A stretch of 64,000 nucleotides of DNA from Favolaschia claudopus. Lineage: Eukaryota; Basidiomycota; Agaricomycetes; Agaricales; Mycenaceae. Positions within the stretch are counted from its first letter, which is position 1. Each line of letters begins with the position of its first letter. Both the position numbers and the translations under genes were made by a program. Below are positions 43,660 to 55,500 of this stretch, in pieces. The notes beneath the pieces are model-generated. The model was given only the letters and a program-made list of their open reading frames with translations. It was not told the DNA's origin and ran no database searches. Location of the stretch: positions 1-64,000 of the forward strand of contig JAWWNJ010000027.1 of the NCBI GenBank assembly GCA_037176885.1, read 5' to 3'.

Positions 43660-44201
43660 CCTGGTGTTAGGGTGGCGGGAAATAGGCCTCCGAAATTTAC
43701 ATCTGCAAATTTACCAGGTAAATTACCTGCTAATTTACCCAACTTTTCGGAGGCTCAAAAATGGCCGGTAAAATAGGGCTAATTTACCGTGGTCTGGAGG
43801 GCTAAATCCACCTCCTTGGGCAGCCTTAACCGGGTTTTTTCTTGAAAGAAAAACCACGATTGGTTCACGACATCCAATATTCTGTCAATTTCGGCCATTT
43901 TTGTCCGATTTCTCAATGATTCTGTCGAATTTTCTTCCCACCCTGACATCATTGGGGAGATGCGGTCGGACCCTCGGCAAAATATAGTGCTCATGCGCTT
44001 GCTGAGTTTCTTATCCCTTTCTGCCCTCAATAGCAGCGGTAATTGGGAAAATTTTCGTGGTTCTTGCAGCGAAAAGAGGCGTGGGAAATTTGGGTAAATC
44101 AGCCCGGTAAATTAGGTCAAATAGGCCCGTCCGAGAAGGCTTTGGTAAATTTCCTCGGTTAACCAGGCGCCAGAGCTATTTCCCGCCACCCTACCTGGTG
44201 T
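43660..44201. mobile_element. hAT-like MITE with 8-bp target duplication
   Basis: The element 43668-44193 has ends TAGGGTGGCGGGAAATAG and complement, flanked by CCTGGTGT on both sides (43660-43667 and 44194-44201). An 8-bp duplication with TAGGG ends fits hAT. The interior is full of GGTAAATTT/AATTTACC words. Confidence 0.85.
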
Positions 44202-44293
44202 TCTCTAGGTGACGGAAGCAAACTCAGATTCGGCCGAAGCGGAGCTGGTGACGGGAAGCAAAACAAAGGTAAGCACAAACAAATGAGCACCAC

Positions 44294-44333
44294 TCGATCA
44301 AAACCCGTATATTGTTTCCAAAACGGTTGTACC
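44294..44333. repeat. Half copy of the small foldback at 55501
   Basis: CTCGATCAAAACCCGTATAT followed by TGTTTCCAAAACGGTTGTA is the loop and right arm of the 63-bp hairpin element (reverse orientation), with one base changed. Confidence 0.7.
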
Positions 44334-45658
44334 GTACGACTGAAATTTGGCTGAGCCGTCCCCGCGGGCCCGATCAGGCCCTTAGGTGTTCGGCCAAATT
44401 TCTTGGGTCAATCTTTTTGATTTTAAGTTTCGGGGAAATCGGCTTCGGCCTTCCTCCGACTTCTCCTGCTGAAGCGCAGCGAGAGCTTCACGAAATTTCG
44501 CTGCCGCACCGCTCGACCCGTCCTTCCGAACTTCTCTCATCACAAACTTCTGAACGGTAGAATCACAGCACTTCTTGATAAATGCTTCGGTGTTATTGCG
44601 TGCGACAACTAGTAAATGAGCGAGGGGTGTTATTCGGTCAGTATTCCATATTCGTTGTAAATGAGCGCTTCTAATCCACTCCAACGGATTACGGGACTTC
44701 AGTCCAGTGCAGTTGGGTAGTCTGTGCGAGCCGACAATCCACTGCTATCGATCAGCGTCGATCTCGGGCTTCTGCGCTTCAGTCGCTCGTATTTCAGTCG
44801 TTTGCCCGCCTAATGTGGCAGATGTGCGATGCCAACACCGATGGCGTACCCGTGGGAGATCAGCTGTAGAACTCAGCACAGCCATACGATTTTAGACAAA
44901 AGGGCCGAGATATATATCTTGCCTTCGACCAAATTGGCCATCCCCGACATTGGAAAGACTGGCACCACGACTGTTGGCGCGCTGCGCGCACGAATTCCTT
45001 CCAAAAGCACACGAAATTTGAGCCAGAATCGGTCTCGGCCGATGTCACTTGGTAGATCAAAATTCTTTGCATGTTCCCACGACTACCATAAAAGGGAATT
45101 CGCATTTGCATCTGCATCTGCATCTGCATCTCGCAACCGAACAGGCTCTTACGGTGGCCAAATTAGTTTCACAGGGTGCCGTTACGCGTTATGTGAACTA
45201 ATGAGCGTAATAGTACAGTTATGGGAACTACGTAAGTTTATTTCCCACGCATGGAGCGGGCACGTGACATCCACGTTCTTCACACTTTTCTTTCACGACT
45301 TGGGCATAAATGCATCCCCAATTCGAATTATTCCACGCGCACTTGTCTGCATTCAGTATCCTTGAGAATGTATGTTCCAGCCACTGAGCACTGAGCAGAC
45401 GACTGATCTTCAACAGAGTTGTGAACCTGAATACCAGGGGACGAAGTTAAAATTCGGCCGCACCAAACATGTCTCTCAAAGCTGTTGCTTTTTCTCAGCC
45501 GCTACATTATCCCAGTGAGTGACATGAAGCGGACAGCTGTAAACTAAGTGTTTATTGACTCGATAACCCAGCGGCATATGGCTGAGCTCTGAAGCAGTGA
45601 GTTTTCAGTCATGCACTCATTGTCAATGACCAACCTGGTGAGCACAAAGATATGTGGG
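44334..45658. other. Region without recognised gene; TGCATC microsatellite
   Basis: No convincing gene. A hexamer microsatellite (TGCATC)5 lies at about 45107-45136. Confidence 0.5.
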
Positions 45659-45828
45659 TACAGTCGAAGCTGTCATAACCCATAGCTCTCATAACCCATA
45701 ATCGGCCTTAACCCATACATTTTTGGGGGACTTTGCCCGACTTTTGGCTGTGAAAACCCATAACTCTGCCATACCCCATACCTTTTTGGCTCGACCGAGG
45801 CCTATGGGTTACGGCAGCTTCGACTGTA
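45659..45828. mobile_element. 170-bp MITE, pogo-like ends, copy 2
   Basis: Same ends (CAGTCGAAGCTGTCATAACC), same length and TA flanks as 31203-31372. Confidence 0.85.
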
Positions 45829-46677
45829 TTGGCATGTTACTCCACTGTACATTGCAATGGCCGCACCTGAGGCACTTGTGTGTGCGAGTGCATGCCCTTT
45901 GTATTCTGCTCTCAATGTAAGACTGTAACGAAGGGAATAGATGAATGGTCACAATGGATGTGGTGGGCATTAGTGCTCATGTACTCGGGTGAGCACCATG
46001 CATGAACAATCACTTTAAATCTGACTTCCACTTCACTTAGCAAACTTGATCACTGTGACATTCTGTGTTCTAAGGTTTATTCCAGCTACTGGAAGGGGCA
46101 AAGTTAGCTGTGTCTGAACTGAAAAATTTGTACGTGGGACTAGCAAGTGGGGCTCGGTTAGTTACATGTCCTCATGTTGTCACAATCAAAGCCTCAAGCC
46201 CCAAATCAAAAGATAAGGGGTTGCCTCCTATTCACGTGTGAGTGGGGGTTCTCGCTGATGCCTGTTGTTCAGATCGGTAGTGATGGACTGTAAGGGGAGA
46301 AGGGCCCAAGAGCCAAGTTGATAACAAACCTGGGGATCAGAGATCCCCAGCGGACTACTTATATACAAGAGGTGATGTAAGGTATGACACAAGTGAGCAC
46401 AGCATGATGTCTTGGAGACAGAGAACTTCTGCCCAAGTCAGAAGACGTCATAGCTGTGGAGTCCCCTGACATGGACACGGGTACGGGTAAACCGGCGGCT
46501 TTCCGGGTCGGGTCACGCAGGTACGGGTCTCGAGTTTCAATTGTTGGAATTTGAGCAGACCCGTACCCTACCCGCTGACCCAGCCGGTTTGTAAAGGTCT
46601 TCTGGCTTCCTTGGAATAATTGCCGATATTTATCATTACCATCAGTTAATGGTTATGAGTTCAATTCCCAGTGTCTG
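45829..46677. other. Spacer without recognised feature
   Basis: I see no gene or repeat here. Confidence 0.4.
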
Positions 46678-47688
46678 TGTCAGGGGAACCCCCCGCTCCG
46701 CTATTCCTTGCATCACTCAGCCTTCTTGGGAACGCTACTCCTTCCAGACTCCCCCCTTTGTCGTCTTCCTCCTTCCGACTCCCCGTTCCCCTCCTCGACT
46801 GACTCCTGTCGACCCTGCGCTCCTACAGCTAGTGCTCAGCGCAACCCGGTTCCCTACTGGTCTCCCTGTCAGACTTCTAGCCCTTCGAGAGCTCTGGTAC
46901 CCCGAGCTCTGGTTCTCCGGTCCCCGGCCCGGCTTCCCATGCTCCTCCGGACCTGGGCCAAGCCCCAGCGGTTCTATCGCCCAAGCCCAGATGCTCCGCC
47001 GTCTCATCCTAGCTCTAGCGCCCTTCCCGGGTCCCCTGGGCTCTATTCCTCCGGTCCTCCGGGCTCCGAGACCCGGCCCTCCGGACTTCGGCTCCGGTTT
47101 CCCATGCCCCCGGACCACAGGGTATCCCGCGCCTCCGTTGGTCTAGACCAGTATTGTGATCCTCCCCTCCTGGGCATATCCCTGGCTCCCTGCTACTGTT
47201 GGATCATCTGATCATTGATATCACATCATAGATGCTGTGCTACTGCATAGTTCCCACGACCCGTGAGAAGTCACGTGTCATGCGCCCTTTTACTGTGACG
47301 CCTGGGCATGGAGACTCCGAGTCCTTACTCTGTTCTCTAAGGATTCTCCCTCTGCCCAGGTGAGTAGACACTCTTCCTCTTGTTGTAGCTAGCCTTCTAA
47401 GGATTAGCGGGTTTGTGCAAAGCGACCCGGGTTGCTTTGGGACTGCTCAGATCTCGACAACGAGCAGTCACAGGTGTGAGGTCCCAGCGACCTCGGAATG
47501 CCCCATGGCAATACTCTTCTAGGTCGCTTAGAGCTCCCACCTGGTATCTGCGGAGATCTGAGCGGTCGAAAAGCGACCTGGGTCGCTCGCACAAACTCTC
47601 TATTCTCCCTCTGCCCAGCGCTTGTTGGACTCTTGAGTACCTCGGGCCTCAGGCCCTGGCAGCTGTTGTCCTTAGGGTTACTCCGGCA
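46678..47688 (+). mobile_element. Diverged solo LTR of a gypsy element, with MITE insertion
   Basis: It begins TGTCAGGGGAAC like the LTRs at 56663 and 62252. It carries the duplicated GGATTCTCCCTC word and a GCCTC/GAGGC-like stem before the end, as they do, but is longer and has a Pro/Ser-coding-like GC-rich middle (46680-47150). No flanking element or clear duplication is visible. Long open frames here are GC artefacts. The right end is approximate. Confidence 0.5.
47405..47602. mobile_element. ~200-bp MITE family T, copy 2
   Basis: TA-flanked copy of the 36745 element, inserted in the solo LTR between two halves of its GGATTCTCCC repeat. Confidence 0.78.
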
Positions 47689-50448
47689 GCGGAGCAGGAT
47701 CTGGATTTGATGGGATTTGGACTTGATGGTGGAACTGATGTCTGTATGTAACGTAGTCCGGAATGTCCGACGTTAGCCGCCGTTGTGTTTGCAACATGCC
47801 TGCTCGTCGGCGACGACGACGAGCTCCTTCATTGAGCCCATTGCTTGCCTCCAGAACGGCGCACTTTTTGAAAATGGTGTGCTTTGATTACTATATGTTG
47901 CCTGCCCAATTTTACTGCTATAGCAGACCCCTTAAGTGCCAGCGCAGGCACGGCGGGAAATGGAGCGGGATGGCGGGAAAATGCCGACGAGGCAGTTTGG
48001 CGGGAACAGTCTCGTCATCAGTTGGCAACGTGACTGATTGGTGCCCATCAGCTCCAAATCCCATCAAAAATCCAAATCCGCTGCCGGAGTGTTACAGCAG
48101 AACAGAGTCACCAATAGCGGACCCTACTCCCTCCTCCTCTGTCCTAGTGTTGGGAAAGTTCGGTTCGGTTCAGGTTCGGGGCACTTTGTCATGAACGCTG
48201 AGAACGCCCCTTCGCGTTTGGCCAATCGCTGAACCTGAACCTGAACTCGGCCGCGTTCAGGTTCGGTTCGGCGTTCGAACGCGTCCGAACGTTTTTGTTG
48301 TCGGCCATGTCGGGCAGTCAAAATTTTTGCTAAAAACGACAACTCACTTTGATTGGATGCTTTTAGTACATGTATCGGCAGATTTGACCTCGAATTCAAA
48401 AGAGCCGCAAAGGTGAAGATATTGACTTACCTCATCATTTTCCGAATCCGGCAAGCCCGGAAAGGGAAGAAGACTTTCAGTGGTAGACACACACACCATA
48501 CTTGTGTTGCAGTCCCAAAACCCAAATCCTACACCAATTTGGCAGTAATACTGGGCCATAATTCGAAGTGTTGTACAAAAAACACGCACCCCTTCACGAA
48601 ATAGCACACAGGTTGGTTTTAGTGATTTACACACCTCGAGGCATCAGAAAATGTGCACAAGTCAACATTTTCGAAAATATTCACACCCCTTGCTTCATCA
48701 CAACAAAAGCGCACAGGTTGCTCCGCGCATTTTTTTTTTACTGCGCAGGTAAGAAAATGCACCGAAAAGACGCACAGGCCAGAGCGTACCAGGTTTACAC
48801 ACCTTCGCGGCGCCAACAAAAGAAATGCACAGGGTGCAATTCGCTTTCTAAGAGATATGCACCAGTCACTGGCAGCAAGCAGTACAACAGTCAGTTTGAA
48901 ATCAACACATTCTAGCCGCTGGTTTAGAAGACGATGCAAGGGTTTGGGAGCGACTACGTCGGGAATCAGTGACTTCTGTATCCTATTATGATCATCCGAT
49001 GGGACACCAACAAATTGGCGGCTTAGAAGAACCTTCCAGGATCTGGTTGCGTTTGACGGTGAAGGAGGAAAGGTGATTCTGAGAGGACTATTTCGTGCAC
49101 CTATTTACTAATATCGCCGATAAGTGTTCAATTGCTTCGCTTTTGTCCGTCTTTGAGTAATGCTTTCGAGGAGCAGTGAAGAACTCTTGCACAAGTGAAA
49201 TTGAACTCCAAGATGAAGCCTTGCTACCAAAACGAACCAAAATGAATTAACTCACCTCAAATCGAAGTGAGCTCGGGTTCGATTCAATGAACCGTAAAGT
49301 TGAAGTATTGTCGATGGTCGTGCTGAACAGAGAGAATAGAACGCTGAAGATCGAACACAGCTGAATTCATTAGTTCAATTTGAATTGAACGAAGGGAAGC
49401 TTACCTCGGCGTGAGTTGTTATACGTTGATCGAGCTTGCTTCTTGTCCAAGCTTGCTTCTTGTCTAGTTGACCCCGCGCTGTTATAGAGGAAGGTTATAG
49501 TCAACTTGAGTTAACATAAAGGAAGGTGAATTTCACTTCCATGAACCAATGAAAGAGATGTATGTATACCTTTGGCTGTGTAGGGTGCACGCGCGCGATT
49601 GACGGGCATATCAAAATGCAAGTCAGACAGAGTGAGAAATTGAAATCAAACCGGCATAGTTTCGGCGTACTGTACACGGAGAATTTGGTGCGGAGAGGCA
49701 TCGGTTTGGCGTCTGGGGTGTACAAAATGGAAGGCAGGAATCTGTTCGTGTAGAAAATTACAAAGAGTAAGACATACCTCAACTTATACCAACATAATCT
49801 CTGTTTCGGGCCAAGCTAAGGTGTACGACAAAAAGCTTTGAAGGTTAAAGTCAGATTGAGGTAAGTAGCGAACGGGATGGTGATGCACACCTTGAACCAA
49901 ATCCAACTCAAGCCTGTCTTCAGAAAGCCGCCATAGGTTCGCCCTTCAGGATTCAAGTCAATACTCAGAGTAACAAGTCGAAATCAAACTTACCGGGACA
50001 ATGCCGGCCTAGTTTCGGCGTTGGATGTGAAGCAAACACCGGGTTGAAATCGGGGGGCAAGGCTTCAGCTTTAGGGTATACAAAAGTGAAGTCAGTAATC
50101 GGTTCGTATAGAGAAGTATAAAGATTAAATTTTGGTATCAGGCCAAACTAAAGGATCCGATGAAGACCTAATGGGCAAAATCAAGTCGGATTAAGTCAAG
50201 TAGTGAACACATTCGCAGTGCGCACTTTGTGCCAAGTTCAATCCAACCTCAAGTTTTCAAATCGAACACCCAAACTCTATAGTATATCGAATGAACGAAC
50301 GGGGCCTTCAAACTTCAGTCTGCTCACCAAGGAACGACGGCGCCGAAGTCAATCCAGGTCAGAGTTGTGTCCTTTTGGCGCCTAGAATGACTCGCAAGAG
50401 GCAATACCACAGGCTAGCTCTGGTATGTCGCTAATTTTTTGATTGAGG
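47689..50448. other. Gene-poor region with diverged repeats
   Basis: 48155-48300 has GGTTCAGGTTCGG-type words in both orientations, a likely decayed foldback. 49600-49925 and 50000-50260 are diverged duplicates of one another (shared GTTTCGGCGT, CGAAATCAAAC, AAGTCAGATTGAGG-like words). No gene is recognised. Confidence 0.4.
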
Positions 50449-50453
50449 TCCGA

Positions 50454-50656
50454 TGTGACGGAAGCGAAGGCGAGTCGAGTTCCGGCACAAGTGGATCAAA
50501 CAAAAGAACTGGTGTAAGTCTTAGATTGACCAAGGGAAAGGAATCTACGACAATCAGCTAACTACTTATACTAGAAAATGGAGGCTGTGTATTGAGTCTT
50601 GGCAACGACTCGGGCAAATCTCGCCGTGAGCTGATGCGAGCGGTAGATCCGTTACA
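50454..50656 (-). repeat. 3' LTR of the Gag-only element
   Basis: 203 bp, TG...CA ends, no difference seen from the partner LTR, which suggests a recent insertion. Confidence 0.88.
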
Positions 50657-50831
50657 TCCGCCCTCCAGATCGTCGACCACGACGAGCTCAATATCTAGTC
50701 AGAAAAATAAATAAACTTGTTCAAAGTCAACTCAACGTCCGAAATGGTCTTCGAAAAATCAAAATCAAACCATTCTGGTATCCTCGCCCTCCTCGACGAC
50801 CATCGATGTTGAGGAAGGAAATCGTGCGAAT

Positions 50832-53123
50832 TTAGAAGTGTTCAAGAACTTCCGTGCTCTCCAAAAGAGCATCGCGATCAGCCGTCATTGCGAAATCAAC
50901 AGCATGGGACGCAAATCCAGGAGGTTTACCTTTGGAAACCATTGTGTTCAATTCAGGACAGTTGCGGGAAAGGTGTCCATGCACCCCGCAATTGAAGCAC
51001 GAGCCGGCTGCAAGGTATTCACTCCGCTTCTTGGCAGACAAATGGCCGCCGTTGTCACGAGATTTCGACTTGGGAGGTTCGGGTTTAGCGCTGGAAACCG
51101 AGATAACGCGCCCTCCGGTACGACGTTTCTCGTTCACATCTGTTTCCAATTTGGGTTCATCGGGTCTGAATTGAGTCTTACTCGATTCAGCCATATCAAT
51201 TTCATCGTTATCATCGTCAACCTTGACGATAATTTCAGCGCTCTCAGCACCAGCAGTGACTTCAGCCCAAGAGGAGGTTTCCGGATCGAGTTTATCCCGA
51301 AACATTTCCTTGCGTATGTCGGCGTTGAGGCTCCGCCAGAACATTACAACCTTCTCCTGGTTGGCTTCAAGACCAATGGTGTTGTATATCCGCTCCCATT
51401 CGGCCTTGTGAATCAACACTGACTTGGTGCCTTGAAGGCAAGATTGCAATCGAGTGCGTTGCTTCTCGCGGAAGTTCACAGGAAAACAAAAATTGAATAA
51501 ACCCCAGAAGAATTCACTCAAAGTCCAAACATGCTCGTCATTCTCAACTTTACTGTTGTAGAATTCAATTGCACGAGCCGTCAAGTAGTACGACAAGTAA
51601 AACACTCGTTGGTCCGTTGGAACTTTTCCGAGTTGAACATAATTCGATCCTTCCTTGACGAATCGATGGAATGCGATGGCATCCGGTGAGCCATCATATT
51701 CCTTTGGAGGAATAGGCTTCAAAATCATTTTATTCTTCCTGTGAGAACTCCGTTTCTTCTTAGAGGAACGGCGCTTGCGACGATGACGTGAGGGGTATGA
51801 CCTCCCGGAACCTGAACCATCTGAGGACTCAGAGTCTGAGTTCGACGAATCAGAAGGTTCGGATGGGGTGGGTGAACCATCCACACGCTCGGCATTGCGC
51901 AGGGTGCGCTCAATGAAGCTGCCTGGCGCGACGCGCGTAGCAGGAGTGGGCTCGGGTCGGGATCCGCGAGCTCCGTGATCCGCACCGATCTGTCTATCAA
52001 TGCTGTTTTTAACAGCAGTCTGCGCCTTGGTTAATTCAACCTTTGGCGTCGTCATCTGAGAACGTTGCAAGCTGCTGATCTGCGCTTGCAGATCAGCAAT
52101 CTTTTCGTCTATACTCTGGCCAGAGTTAATGGAATCTTTCATCGGCTTGAGCAATGATCTCGGGGTTCGGGGTTCGGTCCGTTCAGAAGCCAAGGTGATT
52201 GGCATTTGATCAAAGAACCCAGGTGGCGGTGAAAGCTGTTCTTCTTTGACAGCACGGCGAATTTCGGCGAAATTCTCAAGAGCGGTTCTTTGCGCGTCGA
52301 TATCGCGCTCAGAGAAATCTTCTGAGAGGTTAGCTGCACCCCAGTTGCGAGGGTCAGCACCTTTACCTTTCTGGCGGGAGATTCCAACACCATGAGGTAT
52401 GGCCGGACTGACAATAGTTTCAGGCACATTCACTGCCAATCTATCATCAATATCTATCAAGTTCGTGTTCTCATCAACGGGCGGGATCTCACGTGGGATA
52501 GTTACCCCGCGCCCCGACGCAGCAGCCAAAGCTTCCTGGGCCAAAGCTTGATGGCGGCGAGCAACACTCACAAGCTCGTCAACACTCATATTCTGAATCG
52601 CACGCGAGACGGTGGATGTGGAACGGGATAAAACATTTTGAGAGTTTATTACAGTGAGTGAATCCACCGAAGCATGACGACCGGGTGTTGCCATGCGAGG
52701 CATGGCAAGGCCTCCGTCAAGCATCCACCAATCTACGGCTGAGGTCAACACGGGCTCAGTGAGCTTGGTATGCGTCGAGGGTATCGACGATGAAGTCTCG
52801 TTGCCCAAAGGCAACGGTTCGACGCCCGAAGGCGAAGCGGTCTCACCACCCGAAGGTGATGGGGTCTCGCCGCCCGAAGGCAGCGGTGTATCTACACGAG
52901 GCGATGGTCGTCCACCCGAGACCGCCTGACTGTAGGAGAAGTCAGGGGAAACGGGGCGTGATTTTGTCGAGGAGGCACGGCTCTCCGGTCGGGGAGTCCC
53001 AGAGCGCGGACTCGCGGTGTTGGCAGCACTAGCAGGTCTTCCAGTCGACGCAGGCAGTCCAGGGACGGCTTGGTGTGCGTGAGAGCGAAGCGGGTAACGA
53101 GCGCGGCCAGCAGGATCAGTCAT
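50832..53123 (-). CDS. Gag polyprotein of the Gag-only element
   Basis: An uninterrupted 763-residue protein. The N-terminal 110 residues are Ser/Pro-rich with repeats of PSGGET type, probably disordered. A basic cluster RHRRKRRSSKKKRSSHRKNK lies around residue 440-465. A capsid-like domain follows (KEYDGSPDAIAFHRF, VFYLSYYLTARAIEFYNS, EWERIYNTIGLEANQ). The C-terminus has one CCHC knuckle, CFNCGVHGHLSRNC, near residue 709. It would assemble particles and package RNA in the cytoplasm. No protease, reverse transcriptase or integrase remains follow the stop; only 175 nt separate it from the LTR. The open frame over 2.3 kb implies selection or great youth. Confidence 0.85.
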   Translation of the reverse strand: MTDPAGRARYPLRSHAHQAVPGLPASTGRPASAANTASPRSGTPRPESRASSTKSRPVSPDFSYSQAVSGGRPSPRVDTPLPSGGETPSPSGGETASPSGVEPLPLGNETSSSIPSTHTKLTEPVLTSAVDWWMLDGGLAMPRMATPGRHASVDSLTVINSQNVLSRSTSTVSRAIQNMSVDELVSVARRHQALAQEALAAASGRGVTIPREIPPVDENTNLIDIDDRLAVNVPETIVSPAIPHGVGISRQKGKGADPRNWGAANLSEDFSERDIDAQRTALENFAEIRRAVKEEQLSPPPGFFDQMPITLASERTEPRTPRSLLKPMKDSINSGQSIDEKIADLQAQISSLQRSQMTTPKVELTKAQTAVKNSIDRQIGADHGARGSRPEPTPATRVAPGSFIERTLRNAERVDGSPTPSEPSDSSNSDSESSDGSGSGRSYPSRHRRKRRSSKKKRSSHRKNKMILKPIPPKEYDGSPDAIAFHRFVKEGSNYVQLGKVPTDQRVFYLSYYLTARAIEFYNSKVENDEHVWTLSEFFWGLFNFCFPVNFREKQRTRLQSCLQGTKSVLIHKAEWERIYNTIGLEANQEKVVMFWRSLNADIRKEMFRDKLDPETSSWAEVTAGAESAEIIVKVDDDNDEIDMAESSKTQFRPDEPKLETDVNEKRRTGGRVISVSSAKPEPPKSKSRDNGGHLSAKKRSEYLAAGSCFNCGVHGHLSRNCPELNTMVSKGKPPGFASHAVDFAMTADRDALLESTEVLEHF

Positions 53124-53217
53124 CGGGGTCGGTGTCGAGCTCAGAGGGGTCAGAGAAGGTCGGGGAAAGCGTAGTCAAGAGCGTCGACAGTCTAGAGACT
53201 TGGTTCAGTTCAAAAGA

Positions 53218-53420
53218 TGTGACGGAAGCGAAGGCGAGTCGAGTTCCGGCACAAGTGGATCAAACAAAAGAACTGGTGTAAGTCTTAGATTGACCAAGGG
53301 AAAGGAATCTACGACAATCAGCTAACTACTTATACTAGAAAATGGAGGCTGTGTATTGAGTCTTGGCAACGACTCGGGCAAATCTCGCCGTGAGCTGATG
53401 CGAGCGGTAGATCCGTTACA
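53218..53420 (-). repeat. 5' LTR of the Gag-only element
   Basis: 203 bp. In the element's sense it should carry the promoter. The leader to the Gag ATG is 94 nt. Confidence 0.88.
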
Positions 53421-53425
53421 TCCGA

Positions 53426-53735
53426 GCTGCTCTTAATCTAGCCTTTCTTCTAGGTATACCACCGTGACCGTAATATCGGCGGTGGGCCACATTGGCTGCG
53501 TATTGCGGGAATTCTTTTTCAAATTCTAAACGATACCGCGAATCGCAAACTCGACGATCCTCGCATTGTACCTTTGGGATCACGCTTCTAGTTGTTATAT
53601 GTCTTAAGAGCGCTTACTGAATAACTAGGGTTAGCTTCTCTTTGTAGTACAGTATGTTTGTTGGGTATAAATGATACTGTGCTTCACCGAGACCGTGTTT
53701 TCAATCGGAACCATGCATTTCTTGAAGTCGTGTGA
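53426..53735. other. Short spacer
   Basis: No feature seen. Confidence 0.4.
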
Positions 53736-55311
53736 TCATGAGTAGTACTGCCTCACAATAAACCTCGGTCCCCAATTCCCATCTTCCCAGTCATAATCAA
53801 AGTCTCCAAGAACTCCCCTTGCGTAGTCCAAGTCGTCCTCGCCATTTACTAAAATCCCTCCATCCCGCTCAGCTGTCGTTCCCGTGGGCTGCTCAGCGCG
53901 CTCCAGCGGCTCGTCAGGGACGGCAGAGGAAGGTGGAGCTCGCTCCTCTCCATCGATGATCGTACCCATACAATGGGTCGTTGGAGACTTCGTCAACGCT
54001 GTCTCCGGGGTCGCCAGTCCAGTAGCCACGAGTGATCGCTGCAGTGCGGCTAAGCTCGTAGATCGCAACCGGGGTCTTGTCGTGCTGAGTGCGCATGCGG
54101 TGATGGTTCCAGGCATCACGAGTCCGGTCGAGAGGGGCTTGAATGCGACGGTGGAACACCAGGTACAAGCAAGTGCTGTGAATTGGATTTTCCATGTCCA
54201 GGAGGTCGTTCTGCTCCAAGTAGTCGAAAATCTGGCGGAATGTTTCGAGTGCATCCTTTCGAATATCCCGCCACAGACGCTCAATGCGTACATTATGACG
54301 TGAACTGGATTGGTAGATCAGGAACAATCTGAAACATCATAGTCAATCCACCCACCGCCCCCGAAGATAAGCACGATGCAAGACACCCCAGAAAGCGATC
54401 CTCAGACGCTCAACCTCATTGTTTTCTGTCCCAAAATCCCCGCGCATTCGACTCGGCCATCCAAATACTGCGACTGCGGCCAGAAATAATTCCGCAACTG
54501 TGGCTTACCGCTTGTTGGATTGACACGCTAAATAGATTATGAGCCGGGAATAGAGGGTTTGCGAAGAGCCATTGGAGCCATTGAATGGCTATCGATTTCC
54601 GCATTAGGAAACTTTGATGAGCTAAACTTTTATGTAGAAGTCAAGAAGAGCTGCCTGGAATAAAATTCGGATACTCAGACTGGGGGTATCTTTTGTCAAT
54701 ACGCCGGAATTTGGACACTTGTTTAGCCATTAGCCATCCAATGGCTGCATCGCAAACAGGCTAATGCCCGTCAATGCATCCGTGCACGTAGAAACCCCAT
54801 GGCCATTTCCATCATGATGCCAGAGGGCGTTGGATCCCCGGACTTTATAGACCCGACGCTTGATTATGCTTGACCACCTGAATTGCTCCAACTAGGTAGA
54901 CATAGCTTACCGAACCAGCACACCTATTTCGTCTACACGACGTAGGCTTTCTTGAACACGAAGTCCGGGAAGATGTATTCCCCGAGACTCTAGATGACCA
55001 GATACGATCACAGACCCGACAAACGGATGAGAAAGGGAGATTTCAGCCACAATTTCATCCAGAGAATCGTCATCGATCTCGGTGAACTCACGCCGAGCCC
55101 TCAAGACTCCAGCCCGATTGAAATGTCGGTACCGTGTTCTGCGCCCTACGTCCATAGCACGGGAGATCTCATCGAAAGTGTTGCCGAGATCATGGAGGCG
55201 ATAAGCGCGGTCGATGTCCAGAGAGTGTTGTGGGCGGCCGCGTCTACCGGTGAAGAGACGAGGTAGCAAAGTGTTGGTTGGGGGCGGAGGATTGGCAATG
55301 AAATCATCCAA
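53736..55311 (-). pseudogene. Integrase-core (DDE) domain gene, decayed
   Basis: The 5' exon (55311-54910) has a helix-turn-helix-like part, DRAYRLHDLGNTFDEISRAM, then DDDSLDEIVAEISLSHPFVG and VDEIGVLVR. An intron (GTAAGC...TTCAG) leads to WSSIIKRRVYKVRGSNALWH and HDGN. A deletion then shifts the frame before WGFYVHGCIDGH, which runs into TAG. Much of the core is missing. The 3' part resumes with NVRIERLWRDIRKDALETFR, DRTRDAWNHHRMRT and ITRGYWTGDPGD, and a further 1-base shift precedes the acidic tail ending DGNWGPRF. I recall this as a common Agaricomycete integrase-core family. At least three lesions make it a pseudogene. Confidence 0.72.
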
Positions 55312-55500
55312 AGGCTCCAGTAGGGCAGTAACAGTGGTCGAAAAATAGAGTAAATCAGGCCGAAATTCGGGTTTTCAATGTTACAGACCTATATGTCAGT
55401 GACCGGGGGCCTGGCACGCACCAGCAATCACAGGTAAACAACTTCTGAAGAACCCCACTCCATCAGAAACCGGACAAAAACCGTAAAACAGCTATAAGCT

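Larger units (their letters stand above)
50449..53425 (-). mobile_element. Gag-only LTR retrotransposon (TR-GAG type), complete
   Basis: Two 203-bp LTRs (50454-50656 and 53218-53420) start TGTGACGG and end CCGTTACA on the + strand and look identical. They are flanked by the 5-bp duplication TCCGA (50449-50453, 53421-53425). On the minus strand the 3' LTR is preceded by a purine tract GATCTGGAGGGCGGA. The 2.56-kb interior encodes Gag and nothing else, so mobilisation must use a Pol from elsewhere. Confidence 0.88.

Noticed and set aside
46649..47211. Two overlapping Pro-rich frames of 165-167 codons
   Set aside because: They lie in the GC-rich body of a solo LTR and have no domain; both frames are composition artefacts.
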